Of a DNA stretch of 64,000 nucleotides, positions 25,218 through 33,898 are shown piece after piece (positions within the stretch are counted from its first letter, which is position 1; each line of letters starts with the position of its first letter). The DNA is taken from positions 25,860 to 89,859 of the forward strand of contig JAFRLY010000024.1 of NCBI GenBank assembly GCA_017431005.1, read 5' to 3'. This DNA comes from Clostridia bacterium (GTDB taxonomy: Bacteria; Bacillota; Clostridia; Christensenellales; Aristaeellaceae). The notes under the pieces are model-generated. The model was not told the DNA's origin. It did not search any database and worked only from the letters and a program-made list of their open reading frames with translations. The position numbers and the translations under genes are program-made.

Positions 25218-25283
25218 TCTTTCCGTTCCTTTCCGTTTTCTTATGCCGCCCGTGAGCCGGGCACTCGCATAAAAATTCATTTT

Positions 25284-25312
25284 ATTGTAACATATCTGTA
25301 ATGTAATCGCAA
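25284..25312 (-). promoter_or_regulatory. Promoter of the L,D-transpeptidase gene
   Basis: On the minus strand TTGCGA (25307-25312), a 17-base spacer and TACAAT (25284-25289) face the transpeptidase gene. A TATAAT for the divergent LCP gene is at 25364-25369 with no clear -35. Confidence 0.7.
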
Positions 25313-25457
25313 GCAACACCAGCGTTTTTGTCATTTTCTCTTTTCCTTTTGGTCTTTCTCATGTATAATAAAGTATTATCGCTGCTGTATGATTGGAACG
25401 CCAGCCGGTCAGGTCCGGCGGAAAGCCGCGATATGATTTGAAAGGAGACTGTGTTTC

Positions 25458-26513
25458 ATGCGCATCCGCGGATTGCTTGCTTTTCTGATGGTGCTGTGTC
25501 TGCTGCTGCCCGTTTCCGCCCTGGGGGAGGAATCGGACACCTCCTGGGCCAAGGAATATCTTCCGGCAGTCCGGAATCCGCTGCCCATTGAAGTCGTCCC
25601 TTATGACGAGCTTCCTCCGGTTATCGAGGGACAGCATCATTATCTGATGCTCTGTGTGGACACATGGGAGGTTAAAAAGCGTCCGGAAGGCGCCCCCATG
25701 CCCGTGGATGAGCAGGGCCGCCGGCGGGACCGTTACGGCAACACGGACGGCATCGTCCTTGTCACCCTGGACACCCGGGCCAAGCGCATCATGCTGACCT
25801 CCTTCATCCGGGAGGAGCTGGTGCAGCGTCCGGACGGGAAAATCGGCCGGATTAACCGGATCTACAATGACTACGGCCCGGAAGCCCTGTGCAGAACCAT
25901 CAGCGAGCATATCGGCGTCCGGATTGAGAAATATATTCTCTTCGGCTTCTCCCAGGTCAAGGACATCGTTGACTATCTGGGCGGGGTGGATGTCTATCTC
26001 AACAGTTCGGAGATTGCCTATCTGCACCGTTACCGGGTGCCGTACAACTCCGTGGTCTCCGTGGACGGGAAATATGACCTGTACCGGACCGGCACTGCGC
26101 CGGAGGGTATGTATCATATCACCCGCAGCAGCTCCGTCTACTATATGCGCATCCGGAAAGCCGGCGGCGGCGGGGACTTCATGCGGACCCAGCGGGTGCG
26201 GAACGTGCTGAGCGCCCTGGCGGACAAATGCCGGAACATCGCCTGGGAGGATGTGCAGGCCCTGGTCAATACGATCATGGAGAACAACAACACCTCCAAT
26301 ATCAACCTGGATGAGATGATGCAGGCTGCGGGCTATGCCTACGGGCTCCGGGACTGCACCATCGAGGAGCTCCGCATTCCCCCCAACAACGCCGTGCGTC
26401 CCATCACCTATGCCGGCATGGAGACGGAGGAAGTAAACTGGCCCATGTGCCGTGTCGCCATGGATGATTATCTGCAGAGCAGCTTCCTGGTCATGGATGA
26501 CGAGGACGAATGA
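25458..26513 (+). CDS. LytR-CpsA-Psr (LCP) family protein
   Basis: This 351-residue extracytoplasmic protein has a signal peptide or anchor (MRIRGLLAFLMVLCLLLPVS). The LCP core runs from about residue 55: NTDGIVLVTLDTRAKRIML, then FIREEL (the usual S-x-x-R-D region with the Arg kept), INRIYNDYGPEAL and YLGGVDVYL, ending YYMRIRKAGGGGDFMRTQRV. LCP enzymes transfer polyprenyl-linked polymers (teichoic acids, capsule) onto peptidoglycan. The Arg residues that bind the pyrophosphate are present, but Asp is replaced by Glu next to the first. RBS: AAAGGAG before the ATG. Followed after 40 bp by a secreted DUF3298-like gene. Confidence 0.9.
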   Translation: MRIRGLLAFLMVLCLLLPVSALGEESDTSWAKEYLPAVRNPLPIEVVPYDELPPVIEGQHHYLMLCVDTWEVKKRPEGAPMPVDEQGRRRDRYGNTDGIVLVTLDTRAKRIMLTSFIREELVQRPDGKIGRINRIYNDYGPEALCRTISEHIGVRIEKYILFGFSQVKDIVDYLGGVDVYLNSSEIAYLHRYRVPYNSVVSVDGKYDLYRTGTAPEGMYHITRSSSVYYMRIRKAGGGGDFMRTQRVRNVLSALADKCRNIAWEDVQALVNTIMENNNTSNINLDEMMQAAGYAYGLRDCTIEELRIPPNNAVRPITYAGMETEEVNWPMCRVAMDDYLQSSFLVMDDEDE

Positions 26514-26553
26514 TATCTTTCCCCTGTCCCGGTATTGAAAGGAGCGGAGCCTG

Positions 26554-27330
26554 ATGAACCGACAAGCCCTGATACATCCGAAGCAATGGATATGCGGTCT
26601 GCTGGCCTGCCTTGTCCTGGGGGCTGCCGCATGCGCCGAGCCCCTGCCTCTTGCGGAGGATCTGGCGGACGAAATCGTCATTCCTTATGATGAAGCCGAC
26701 CCGGCAGCCGGCCGGTTCCTTTACAGCTACCGTTATCCCGCCGTGGATCCGTCGCATCCGGACGCGGCCATCGTGAACAGCTTCTTTGAATATGAGGTGT
26801 CCGACACCGTCAACTTCCGGGCGCCTATGGATGCGGAAAACTGGGAAGCCACCGGTGAAAACGTGGAAAAAGTCATTACCTATACGGTCACCTGCAACAA
26901 TGACGAATATTTCTCCGTGCTGGTCTGCACCCGGGAGACCGCGGCCGGGGAAACCTATACCTCCTACGCCGGCAATACCTTCTCCAGGCTGGAGCAGAAG
27001 CCCGGCTACACCACCACCCTGCCCCAGATTCTTGGCATCCTGTCCTCCCATGAGAGCGATACCTGGCTGCAGGACCGGCAGACGGCCAGGGCGGATGACT
27101 TTGTCCGGACCATGATCTGGGAGCATATACAGGAAAACCCGGACAGTCTGCCCTTCCATGAGGATTTTACGAAAGAGAATCTGGATATGATCTTTTACCC
27201 GGAGGAGGATTTCTACCTGGATGAAACCGGGAATCCCGTTTTCTTCATCCAGCCCGGAGATGCCGCTCCCCCGGAGGAGGGTCTGATGATCTTCCCCCTG
27301 TCCCTGGAGGAAATCCTGGACGAAATGTAA
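26554..27330 (+). CDS. Secreted DUF3298/RsiV-like protein
   Basis: The protein has 258 residues. A signal sequence ends around GAAACAEP; both a weak lipobox (AAAC) and signal peptidase I cleavage (ACA) are possible. The mature part has the layout of PdaC/RsiV-type proteins: an N-terminal Tyr-rich strand region (RFLYSYRYPAVDPSHPDAAI) and a C-terminal DUF3298-like segment FYLDETGNPVFFIQPGDAAP...GLMIFPLSL. In RsiV this fold binds lysozyme, and in PdaC it accompanies a deacetylase; neither partner is here. AAAGGAG precedes the ATG. It lies between LCP and a zinc-ribbon membrane protein, probably in one operon. Function is open. Confidence 0.72.
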   Translation: MNRQALIHPKQWICGLLACLVLGAAACAEPLPLAEDLADEIVIPYDEADPAAGRFLYSYRYPAVDPSHPDAAIVNSFFEYEVSDTVNFRAPMDAENWEATGENVEKVITYTVTCNNDEYFSVLVCTRETAAGETYTSYAGNTFSRLEQKPGYTTTLPQILGILSSHESDTWLQDRQTARADDFVRTMIWEHIQENPDSLPFHEDFTKENLDMIFYPEEDFYLDETGNPVFFIQPGDAAPPEEGLMIFPLSLEEILDEM

Positions 27331-27354
27331 TGCGTTGAGGAGTACAAGCCAGCC

Positions 27355-29145
27355 ATGAAATGCCCTGAATGCGGCCAGTGGAACCGCGCTTCCATGCCCC
27401 ACTGTTCCCGGTGCGGCGCCCCGCTGAATATCGACGTCTCCTCCCAGATTCCCTGGAAGGAGAATCTGAAGGACGGTGCGAAACCCGCTGCCTATCTGCG
27501 GGCGGATGAATTCGGCCAGGTGGACAGCCGTCCGGACAGCCGGGATGCTCTGGCCCGGGAAATGCAGGATCTGAAAAGGCGGAAGGAAGAAGGCCTGCGC
27601 CTGCAGCAGCGTCTCCGCAAATCCTCTGAGCAGGATCCCTCCAGTCTGATTGTGGAGGAGATTCCTTCCGAAAGCAGCCAGGACAGGGCTTTCCGGACCG
27701 GCGCCACCCTGATCATGCGCCGGACCTCAGCGGACAGCGCGGCGGAGGAGCGGGAGCGGGAAACCCGGCATCGGGTCCGCTATATGGATGACGCCGGCGT
27801 TTATGTCGACAGCCGCACCTATGATCCTCCCTATCCGCCCGCCGCGGACACCTCCTCCTATACCATTGCCTCCCGTTCAGCCTATATGGATATGCCCGGC
27901 AGCATGCGCAGGCGGCAGAAGCTGCTGCGCGCGCTGATGGTGCTGGCGATTCTGGCTGTGCTGGGTGCCGGTGGTTACTTCGGCTTCCGCTTCCTGCGGT
28001 CCCGCAGAGGGCAGACGGCCGGAGAATCCGCCGCAATCGTCACCGCCAGCATGATGAACGATGTGGCAGCCCACACCATCCTGATTCCGGGTGAGGAGGG
28101 TTCCAACATCTACATCCGCGAGCTGCACGCCAGCTATACGGTGGTGGACGGTTTCGCCACCGTGGAGGTGGAGGACCATACCTGGTATGACAATGTGGAT
28201 ACGACGCTGGATGAAACCATGGACGTCACGCTGACTCCCTTCCTGAAAACGTCCTCCGGACGCCAGACGCCCATGCCGCCGATCACCTATACCATCACCA
28301 TTCCCCTGAGCCCGATCAGGCTGGACTCTCCGGATTCCCTGCGCACCACGGTTTCGACCACCATGGCCGCCATTAAAATCACCGTGCGCCCTGGTTCCCG
28401 GGTCACGGTCAACGGAGAGGACTGCTCCGACACCGTATCCTCTGAGAGCGGTGAAATGAGCAAAAACGTAACCGTGCAGCCGATCGGGGATAATGTGTTT
28501 GAGATCGTGGTCCGTTCCCAGTACTGCCGGGATAACACGCTGACGGTGACCCTGTACCGGGCGCCCCAGGAAATCCCGCTGGACCTTGCGGTCGGCACCT
28601 ACGGCTCCACGGACCAGGATGTCATGAAGGTCACCGCCACAACGCTTCCCGGCGCCTACGTGGAGGTGACGACCCCCCACTCGGATCTGGATATCACGGA
28701 TCTGGATACCACCGGTAAATTCTCCTTCAATGCGCTGTTCAGCAAGATCGGTTACAACACCATCTCCATCAGCTCCTCCTATCCCGGCAAGAAAACCTCC
28801 GTCGTCGATCATACGGTTTATTATCTGCCGCCGCCCGATAAATACACGACCAAGGCGTGGCCTCTGAGCGCGGAGGGCTACAGCGAGCTGCTGAGCAACA
28901 TCAACGTCCGGGCCGCCCGTTCCCAGGTCTATGTGGTGACAGGCGTTGTGCAGCGGGTGGTTTCCGAAAAGCCGCAGCGGGTGGTCATTAACACCAGCGA
29001 GGACGGCAAATCCCAGCCGGTGCTGCTGGAAAACTATACCAGCACCACCTGGCAGGTCGGTACCTATTACCGCATCTACGCCGACGCTTTCTCCACCTAC
29101 AGCGGCATGCCCTGGCTGAACGCCCGGTACACCTATAAGAAATAA
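27355..29145 (+). CDS. Zinc-ribbon membrane protein with extracytoplasmic beta domains
   Basis: The protein has 596 residues. The N-terminal zinc ribbon is C-x2-C (CPEC) and C-x2-C (CSRC) within residues 1-25. A charged, mostly disordered cytoplasmic region (30-185) contains a short coiled-coil-like stretch (LAREMQDLKRRKEEGLRLQQ). One membrane helix (about 190-211) follows, and then a large outside region of beta-rich modules, for example IRPGSRVTVNGEDCSD-like Ig repeats. It ends with a KAWPLSAEG segment and an OB-like tail. I do not recognise a family beyond the zinc ribbon. A second protein at 33.9-35.8 kb has the same plan. Start ATG 27355 has GAGG upstream (TTGAGGAGT). The next gene has a separate TATAAT. 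Confidence 0.75.
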   Translation: MKCPECGQWNRASMPHCSRCGAPLNIDVSSQIPWKENLKDGAKPAAYLRADEFGQVDSRPDSRDALAREMQDLKRRKEEGLRLQQRLRKSSEQDPSSLIVEEIPSESSQDRAFRTGATLIMRRTSADSAAEERERETRHRVRYMDDAGVYVDSRTYDPPYPPAADTSSYTIASRSAYMDMPGSMRRRQKLLRALMVLAILAVLGAGGYFGFRFLRSRRGQTAGESAAIVTASMMNDVAAHTILIPGEEGSNIYIRELHASYTVVDGFATVEVEDHTWYDNVDTTLDETMDVTLTPFLKTSSGRQTPMPPITYTITIPLSPIRLDSPDSLRTTVSTTMAAIKITVRPGSRVTVNGEDCSDTVSSESGEMSKNVTVQPIGDNVFEIVVRSQYCRDNTLTVTLYRAPQEIPLDLAVGTYGSTDQDVMKVTATTLPGAYVEVTTPHSDLDITDLDTTGKFSFNALFSKIGYNTISISSSYPGKKTSVVDHTVYYLPPPDKYTTKAWPLSAEGYSELLSNINVRAARSQVYVVTGVVQRVVSEKPQRVVINTSEDGKSQPVLLENYTSTTWQVGTYYRIYADAFSTYSGMPWLNARYTYKK

Positions 29146-29252
29146 GCCGGTTCTTCGGTTGGTTTTTTGGTGATTTTTCAGATAAAAAGATGGTAATCCC
29201 CGCCTGTTCATCGTATAATAAACCCAGTCTGTAAGAAAGAAGGCGTTTACGC

Positions 29253-30326
29253 ATGTTGGACATCAAGGTTACCCGTTCCGAACATCTGAAGCAGAAGCCC
29301 GCGGATGAGACTGCCCTCGGTTTCGGCCGTCTCTTTACCGACCATATGTTTGTCATGGATTATGAGGAAGGCCGCGGCTGGCATGACGCGCAGATCCTTC
29401 CCTATGGCTGCTTTGCCATGGATCCCGCATCCATGGTCCTGCATTACGGCCAGGCCATTTTTGAAGGCATGAAGTGCTATCGCCGGGCGGACGGGCACCT
29501 GCAGCTGTTCCGCCCCCGTGACAATTTTGCCCGCATGACCCGCAGCGCGCAGCGCATGGGCATGCCCGCGCTGGATGAGGAAACCGCGCTGGAAGGCCTG
29601 CTGCAGCTGATCCGGATCGAGGCGGACTGGGTGCCGCACCGGGACGGAACCTCCCTCTATATCCGCCCCACCATGATCTCCATGGACGTTGGGCTCGGGG
29701 TTCACGCTTCCAGGACATACCGGTTCTTCATCATTCTCAGTCCCGTAGGCGCCTATTATAAAGAAGGGCTGAAGCCTGTCAGCATCTATGTGGAGGATGA
29801 GTATGTGCGCGCGGTCCGCGGCGGTGTCGGCTTCACCAAGTGCGCCGGCAACTACGCGGCCTCCATTCTGGCCGGTGACGTGGCTGAAAAGAAGGGCTAT
29901 TCCCAGGTGCTGTGGCTGGACGGCGTGGAGCAGAAGTATGTGGAGGAAGTCGGCTCCATGAACATGATGTTCGCTTACGGCAACAAAATCGTTACCCCGA
30001 AGCTGAACGGCTCCATCCTCCCCGGCATCACCCGCGACAGCATTCTGAAGCTGGCCCGTCAGCTGGGATATGAAACGGTGGAAGACCGGCTGAATATTCA
30101 TGAGATCTTTGCCGACGCGAAATCCGGCAAGCTGACCGAAGCCTTCGGCACTGGCACCGCCGCGGTCATCAGCCCCGTAGGCGTTCTGGCCATGAAGGAT
30201 GAGAAAATTACCCTGGGGGACGGCGGAATCGGCGTCCTGTCCCAGAAACTGTATGATACCCTGACCGGCATTCAGTACGGCCGTCTGCCGGATGAAAACG
30301 GATGGATCCTGCCGGTCAATGATTAA
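29253..30326 (+). CDS. ilvE: Branched-chain amino acid aminotransferase
   Basis: This 357-residue class IV PLP aminotransferase interconverts Val/Leu/Ile and their 2-oxo acids using glutamate/2-oxoglutarate. The PLP lysine is Lys196 in GFTKCAGNYAAS. The N-terminal segment DYEEGRGWHDAQILPYG and the glycine-rich phosphate site FGTGTAAVISPVG are typical of the longer BCAT type (about 340-360 residues). TATAAT at 29214-29219 gives a likely -10; its -35 is weak. No leader peptide, T-box or other attenuator is seen in the 107-bp upstream gap. It is followed after 15 bp by an unknown gene, probably in the same transcript. Confidence 0.96.
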   Translation: MLDIKVTRSEHLKQKPADETALGFGRLFTDHMFVMDYEEGRGWHDAQILPYGCFAMDPASMVLHYGQAIFEGMKCYRRADGHLQLFRPRDNFARMTRSAQRMGMPALDEETALEGLLQLIRIEADWVPHRDGTSLYIRPTMISMDVGLGVHASRTYRFFIILSPVGAYYKEGLKPVSIYVEDEYVRAVRGGVGFTKCAGNYAASILAGDVAEKKGYSQVLWLDGVEQKYVEEVGSMNMMFAYGNKIVTPKLNGSILPGITRDSILKLARQLGYETVEDRLNIHEIFADAKSGKLTEAFGTGTAAVISPVGVLAMKDEKITLGDGGIGVLSQKLYDTLTGIQYGRLPDENGWILPVND

Positions 30327-30341
30327 AGCAAAGGAGAGTCT

Positions 30342-31394
30342 ATGCTTCGTCGGGAAAACACCCGCTCCCTGCATTGGACGGATAAAACCCTGAGCATGCT
30401 CAGGGCCAGTCAGCTGGAGGCCTGCGAAAAGGAACTCGCAGGCCTTCCTTCACGTTGTCTTTTTGATGATGCCTGCACCAATCTGGATGCGGAGGCCTTC
30501 TTTGAGGCGTCTTTTTACGCCCGGGAGAAACATGCCGAAATGCTCCATACTATCGACGGGCTCAGGGCTCTGGTGCTGGAAAACTTCCCGGCGGAGCTTT
30601 CCCTGCTGTCCCCGGAGGAGCATGATCTGATGGTCCGTCTCTGCCTGGCCGGCGGCCGCCTGCAGCTGCAGAACTGGGAGGAGGTCGCGCCGGCTTCCTG
30701 CCTGGTACGGCGCCTCTGGTGCCGCGTGCAGGGGCAGGGCGAAGGCATGTCCCTGATTCTGGCCAACACGCTGTGGCTTTCCGCCATGCTGCTGCTCGGC
30801 GGGGAAGCGCATCAGAAGGTGCGCGGGCTGGTGGAGGACGTGATGAACATTGTGGAGGACTCCCTGTACCTGCTGGGAGCCACCCCGCTCAGTGCCCCTG
30901 TCAGCCATCTCAGCCGGCTCCTGGAGGATACCTTTCTGAACGATCGGCCGGAAATCACCGCCGCCATGGTGTCCCGGCTCTTTCATGTTGCCTGCGATTA
31001 CATTATCACGCGGGACGGGCAGACCCTGCTGATTCATCCCGGCTTCGCGGAGCCGGACCATCTGTCTCCCGGCTGCTTCCAGGCCTATGGCCTCTATGCC
31101 ATGGACGAGGATGCGCTTACCGCCGCGCTGGAAAGCATGGATGCCATTGAGGAGCCGCTCTGTGTGAGGATGGAAGGCCTGCTGAACGGCGCCCTGCGGC
31201 CCGAGCTGACTGTGGAGGATGCCGTGCAGGATCTGATGCTGCTGGCCAAGCAGAATGTCTCCATGAAGGATATGGAAGCCGTTCTGGGCAGCCAGCTGAT
31301 TCAGCAGCCCACACCGGAGATGCTCATGGCGCTTCGGAGCATTCATGATCTGACGCCCCGCTGGCTCTCCCTGAGCGCCTCTCAGGTGCAGTAA
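30342..31394 (+). CDS. Unknown protein, helical
   Basis: This 350-residue protein has no signal peptide and no recognised motif. It is predicted mostly helical, Leu-rich and slightly acidic. Notable stretches are LRALVLENFPAELSLLSPEE and LANTLWLSAMLLLGGEA, a single hydrophobic segment not long enough for a sure membrane helix. Start ATG 30342 has AAAGGAG seven bases upstream. It lies between ilvE and a pseudouridine synthase (1-bp gap to the latter), so the three are likely co-transcribed. It could be a lineage-specific regulatory or adaptor protein; no evidence supports a specific activity. Confidence 0.7.
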   Translation: MLRRENTRSLHWTDKTLSMLRASQLEACEKELAGLPSRCLFDDACTNLDAEAFFEASFYAREKHAEMLHTIDGLRALVLENFPAELSLLSPEEHDLMVRLCLAGGRLQLQNWEEVAPASCLVRRLWCRVQGQGEGMSLILANTLWLSAMLLLGGEAHQKVRGLVEDVMNIVEDSLYLLGATPLSAPVSHLSRLLEDTFLNDRPEITAAMVSRLFHVACDYIITRDGQTLLIHPGFAEPDHLSPGCFQAYGLYAMDEDALTAALESMDAIEEPLCVRMEGLLNGALRPELTVEDAVQDLMLLAKQNVSMKDMEAVLGSQLIQQPTPEMLMALRSIHDLTPRWLSLSASQVQ

Positions 31395-31395
31395 C

Positions 31396-32259
31396 ATGGG
31401 CAGAGAGATATGGAAGGTCCCTCCCGAAGCAGAGGGACTGCGGGCGGACGCTTTTCTGCGTCTGATGCTTCCGGATCTTCCGGAAAGCGTGCTGCGGAAG
31501 GTCTTTGCCGCGAAGGATGTGCGGATGGACGGCAGAAGGGTCGGACGGCAGGAAACGGTCTCCGCCGGATCGGAAGTCTCCGCGTTTCTGCCCGGGGCCT
31601 CCGCTGCCGAATCCCTGACCGTGGTATATGAGGATGAGGATGTTCTGCTGGTCAGCAAACGCGCCGGGCTCTGCGTGGAAGCAGACGGATCCGGCGTTTC
31701 CCTGACCTCCCTGTGCCGGCAGCATACCGGCGCGGCGGAGAACGATCCCTTCCCTGCCCCCTGCCATCGGCTGGATAACCAGACCGGGGGGCTCTGCCTC
31801 TTCGCCAAAAACGAGCGGGCGCTGAATGTCCTTCTGGAGGTTTTCAGAAACCGTACGCTTGAAAAGTGCTATATCTGCCTGGTCCGGGGCATTCCCAAGC
31901 CGCCGTCGGCAGTCTGCAAAGCATGGCTGATCAAGGACGCGCGTCAGGGAAAGGTCCGGATCACCGATCATCCGGAATCCGGTGCCCGGCCGGTCATTAC
32001 GGGCTATGAAACGCTGGAGGCCGGTCCGGTGTCCAGGCTTTCCGTGGATCTGATCACCGGGCGCACCCATCAGATCCGGGCGCATCTGGCCTCCCTGGGG
32101 CATCCGATCCTCGGGGATGACCTCTACGGCGACCGGCATTTCAACCATGAGCAGAAGGTCCGGTCCCTGCGGCTGTACGCCGTGTCCCTGCGGCTCGATA
32201 CCGGCGGGCGGCTTCCGGCGCTGGACGGCAGGCTTTTCTCCGTTGATCCGCCTTTCTGA
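31396..32259 (+). CDS. RluA-family RNA pseudouridine synthase
   Basis: This 287-residue protein has an S4-like N-terminal part (about 10-80, SVLRKVFAAKDVRMDGRRVG). A RluA/RsuA catalytic domain follows with the motif HRLDNQTGG, in which Asp127 is the nucleophile, and the conserved segment GRTHQIRAHLASLGHPILGD. It converts uridine to pseudouridine in rRNA or tRNA; the RluA-type subgroup cannot be resolved to C or D. The start is directly after the unknown gene's stop. It is the last gene of that cluster before a 101-bp gap. The domain order (S4 then catalytic) is normal. Confidence 0.93.
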   Translation: MGREIWKVPPEAEGLRADAFLRLMLPDLPESVLRKVFAAKDVRMDGRRVGRQETVSAGSEVSAFLPGASAAESLTVVYEDEDVLLVSKRAGLCVEADGSGVSLTSLCRQHTGAAENDPFPAPCHRLDNQTGGLCLFAKNERALNVLLEVFRNRTLEKCYICLVRGIPKPPSAVCKAWLIKDARQGKVRITDHPESGARPVITGYETLEAGPVSRLSVDLITGRTHQIRAHLASLGHPILGDDLYGDRHFNHEQKVRSLRLYAVSLRLDTGGRLPALDGRLFSVDPPF

Positions 32260-32262
32260 TTC

Positions 32263-32291
32263 GTCAGACACAGGGACGGTTCTTTTGTCTT
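32263..32291 (+). repeat. REP-like intergenic motif CAGACACAGGGACGGTTCTTTTGTCT
   Basis: The 101-bp gap (32260-32360) contains the string CACAGGGACGGTTCTTTTG inside partly complementary ends (AGACACAG). Similar GGGACGGTTCT-type intergenic motifs occur repetitively in many Firmicutes. Only one copy is seen in this window, so its repetitive nature is inferred. Confidence 0.35.
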
Positions 32292-32360
32292 CCCTGCTCA
32301 CCGTGGATAAATCAGGCAGCAGTTCTGTTTCTGCCCATGATATAAAAGGAGGTTTTCCCA

Positions 32361-33551
32361 ATGTTGGCACAGCGTCCCCCGCTGGGGTGGAATTCCTGGA
32401 ACACTTTCGGTGAACATATTTCCGAGGCCCTGATTCATGAGATGGCCGACTGCATGGTGGAGCAGGGCTATCTGCAGGCCGGTTATGAGTATCTGGTGAT
32501 CGACGACTGCTGGTCCCTCCGGGAGCGGGATGAAAAGGGCCTGCTGGTTCCGGATCCCGTAAAGTTCCCCAACGGAATGAAGGCTGTCGCTGATTATGTG
32601 CACAGCAAAGGGCTGAAATTCGGCATGTATTCCTGCGCAGGCGTGCTGACCTGTGCCGGTTATCCCTCCAGCTATGATCACGAATTTGTTGACGCGGCCA
32701 CCTTTGCCTCCTGGGGGGTGGATTTCCTGAAATACGATTTCTGCAATTTCCCGGAAACCGGTGATTGCCGCGCCCGCTATCAGACGATGTCCATGGCGCT
32801 GAAGGCCACGGGGCGGGATATTCTGTTTTCCGCCTGCAACTGGGGCCAGAAGGAGCCCTGGAAATGGATGCGCAGCGTGGGCGCCCACATGTACCGCTCC
32901 ACCGGGGATATCATGGACAATTACATTTCCTTCACGGATATTTTCAAGTCCCAGCTTGACAACCTGTGCATGAGCGGAACCGCCTGCTTCAACGATATGG
33001 ACATGCTGACCGTAGGCATGTGCGGCAAGGGCAACGTGGGTCTGGGAAAGGTCTGCACCTATGAGGAATACCGGATGCAGTTTGCGCTCTGGTGCCTGGC
33101 CGGTGTGCCGCTGATGATGGGCGCGGATCTCCGTTCCCTGGCGCCGGAATATAAGGAGCTGATGCAGAATCCGGATCTGCTGCGGATCGATCAGGACGCC
33201 GAATGCCGCAGTCTCTATCTGATCCGGAAGGGCTCCGTCACCACCTCCAATCCGGAGCCCAAAGAGGGCGAATTCCCTTGGAAGCAGCTTCCGGATACAT
33301 CCTACACCTTTATCCGCCACCTGTCCGACCGGGAGTTTGCCCTGGCTTATGTGAACTTCTCCCCTGCGGATGCGCAGATTCACTGCGAAATGGCGGATAT
33401 CGGCCTGCCGGTATCCAGCGGCTATGCCCTGTCCATGCGGGACGTATTCACCGGAGAACAGCTGCCTCCGAAGACGGATTTCTTCAATCCCCGCGTGCCT
33501 GCCCATGACATGAAGCTTTATCTGTGCCGCCTGGTGCCGGTTCATGGCTGA
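32361..33551 (+). CDS. GH27 alpha-galactosidase
   Basis: This 396-residue retaining glycosidase hydrolyses terminal alpha-galactosides such as melibiose or galactomannan side chains. The N-terminus PPLGWNSWNTFGEHI is the GH27 hallmark. The nucleophile is Asp126 in KYDFCN. The acid/base is in NDMDML (residues 211-216), where NDPDML is usual (Pro changed to Met). No signal peptide is present, so it acts in the cytoplasm on imported sugars. RBS AAAGGAGG is eight bases before the ATG. No transporter is adjacent. It overlaps the next small gene by eight bases. Confidence 0.94.
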   Translation: MLAQRPPLGWNSWNTFGEHISEALIHEMADCMVEQGYLQAGYEYLVIDDCWSLRERDEKGLLVPDPVKFPNGMKAVADYVHSKGLKFGMYSCAGVLTCAGYPSSYDHEFVDAATFASWGVDFLKYDFCNFPETGDCRARYQTMSMALKATGRDILFSACNWGQKEPWKWMRSVGAHMYRSTGDIMDNYISFTDIFKSQLDNLCMSGTACFNDMDMLTVGMCGKGNVGLGKVCTYEEYRMQFALWCLAGVPLMMGADLRSLAPEYKELMQNPDLLRIDQDAECRSLYLIRKGSVTTSNPEPKEGEFPWKQLPDTSYTFIRHLSDREFALAYVNFSPADAQIHCEMADIGLPVSSGYALSMRDVFTGEQLPPKTDFFNPRVPAHDMKLYLCRLVPVHG

Positions 33552-33744
33552 AGTGCCTGTCTGCGCCTCCTGCGGGCGCCCGCTGCAGCCGGATGAGACC
33601 GCGCTGACCCGCAAGCTGATTAACCGCGGCGCGGTCCGGTTCTTCTGCCTCTCCTGTCTGGCGGAGCATTTTCAGGTTTCAGAGGATGTGCTGCGCGAAA
33701 AGATCCGGGAATTCCGGGAAATGGGCTGCACTTTGTTTGAATGA
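33544..33744 (+). CDS. Small zinc-ribbon-like protein (66 residues)
   Basis: This 66-residue protein has a CxxC pair (CASC at 7-10) and a second CxxC (CLSC), with the spacing of a treble-clef/zinc-ribbon fold. A charged C-terminal helix (EDVLREKIREFREMG) and a final Cys follow. The ATG lies inside the end of the alpha-galactosidase gene (8-bp overlap) with only a poor ribosome-binding site, so it is probably translated by reinitiation. A terminator follows eight bases after its stop. Function unknown; such small proteins often bind nucleic acid or stabilise partners. Confidence 0.65.
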   Translation: MAEVPVCASCGRPLQPDETALTRKLINRGAVRFFCLSCLAEHFQVSEDVLREKIREFREMGCTLFE

Positions 33745-33751
33745 AATAATT

Positions 33752-33785
33752 ACAGCGTCCGGACCTGTGATCCGGACGCTGTTTT
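33752..33785 (+). terminator. Terminator after the alpha-galactosidase operon
   Basis: ACAGCGTCCGGA pairs with TCCGGACGCTGT around CCTGTGA, a 12-bp stem followed by TTTT. Confidence 0.85.
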
Positions 33786-33859
33786 GCTGTACATTTTGCG
33801 ATCGCCGTTACCAAAGCCCGGTTCGGCTAAGCCTTCCGGCCTTTGACGGCTGTAGCATG

Positions 33860-33895
33860 GGAAGCGTTACCCAAATCAAAGATTTGGACGCTTCC
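33860..33895. other. Strong imperfect hairpin next to a convergent gene end
   Basis: GGAAGCGT (33860-33867) pairs with ACGCTTCC (33888-33895), enclosing CCAAATC-AAA-GATTTGG with a 3-nt bulge. It lies four bases beyond the stop of the minus-strand gene ending at 33899. There is no T-run, so it may be an RNA-stability or processing element rather than an intrinsic terminator. The rest of the gap 33786-33859 shows nothing recognisable. Confidence 0.5.
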
Positions 33896-33898
33896 TCA

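Noticed and set aside
29146-29252. Possible riboswitch or T-box before ilvE
   Set aside because: The 107-bp gap shows only a -10 box and no conserved T-box or other aptamer sequence.
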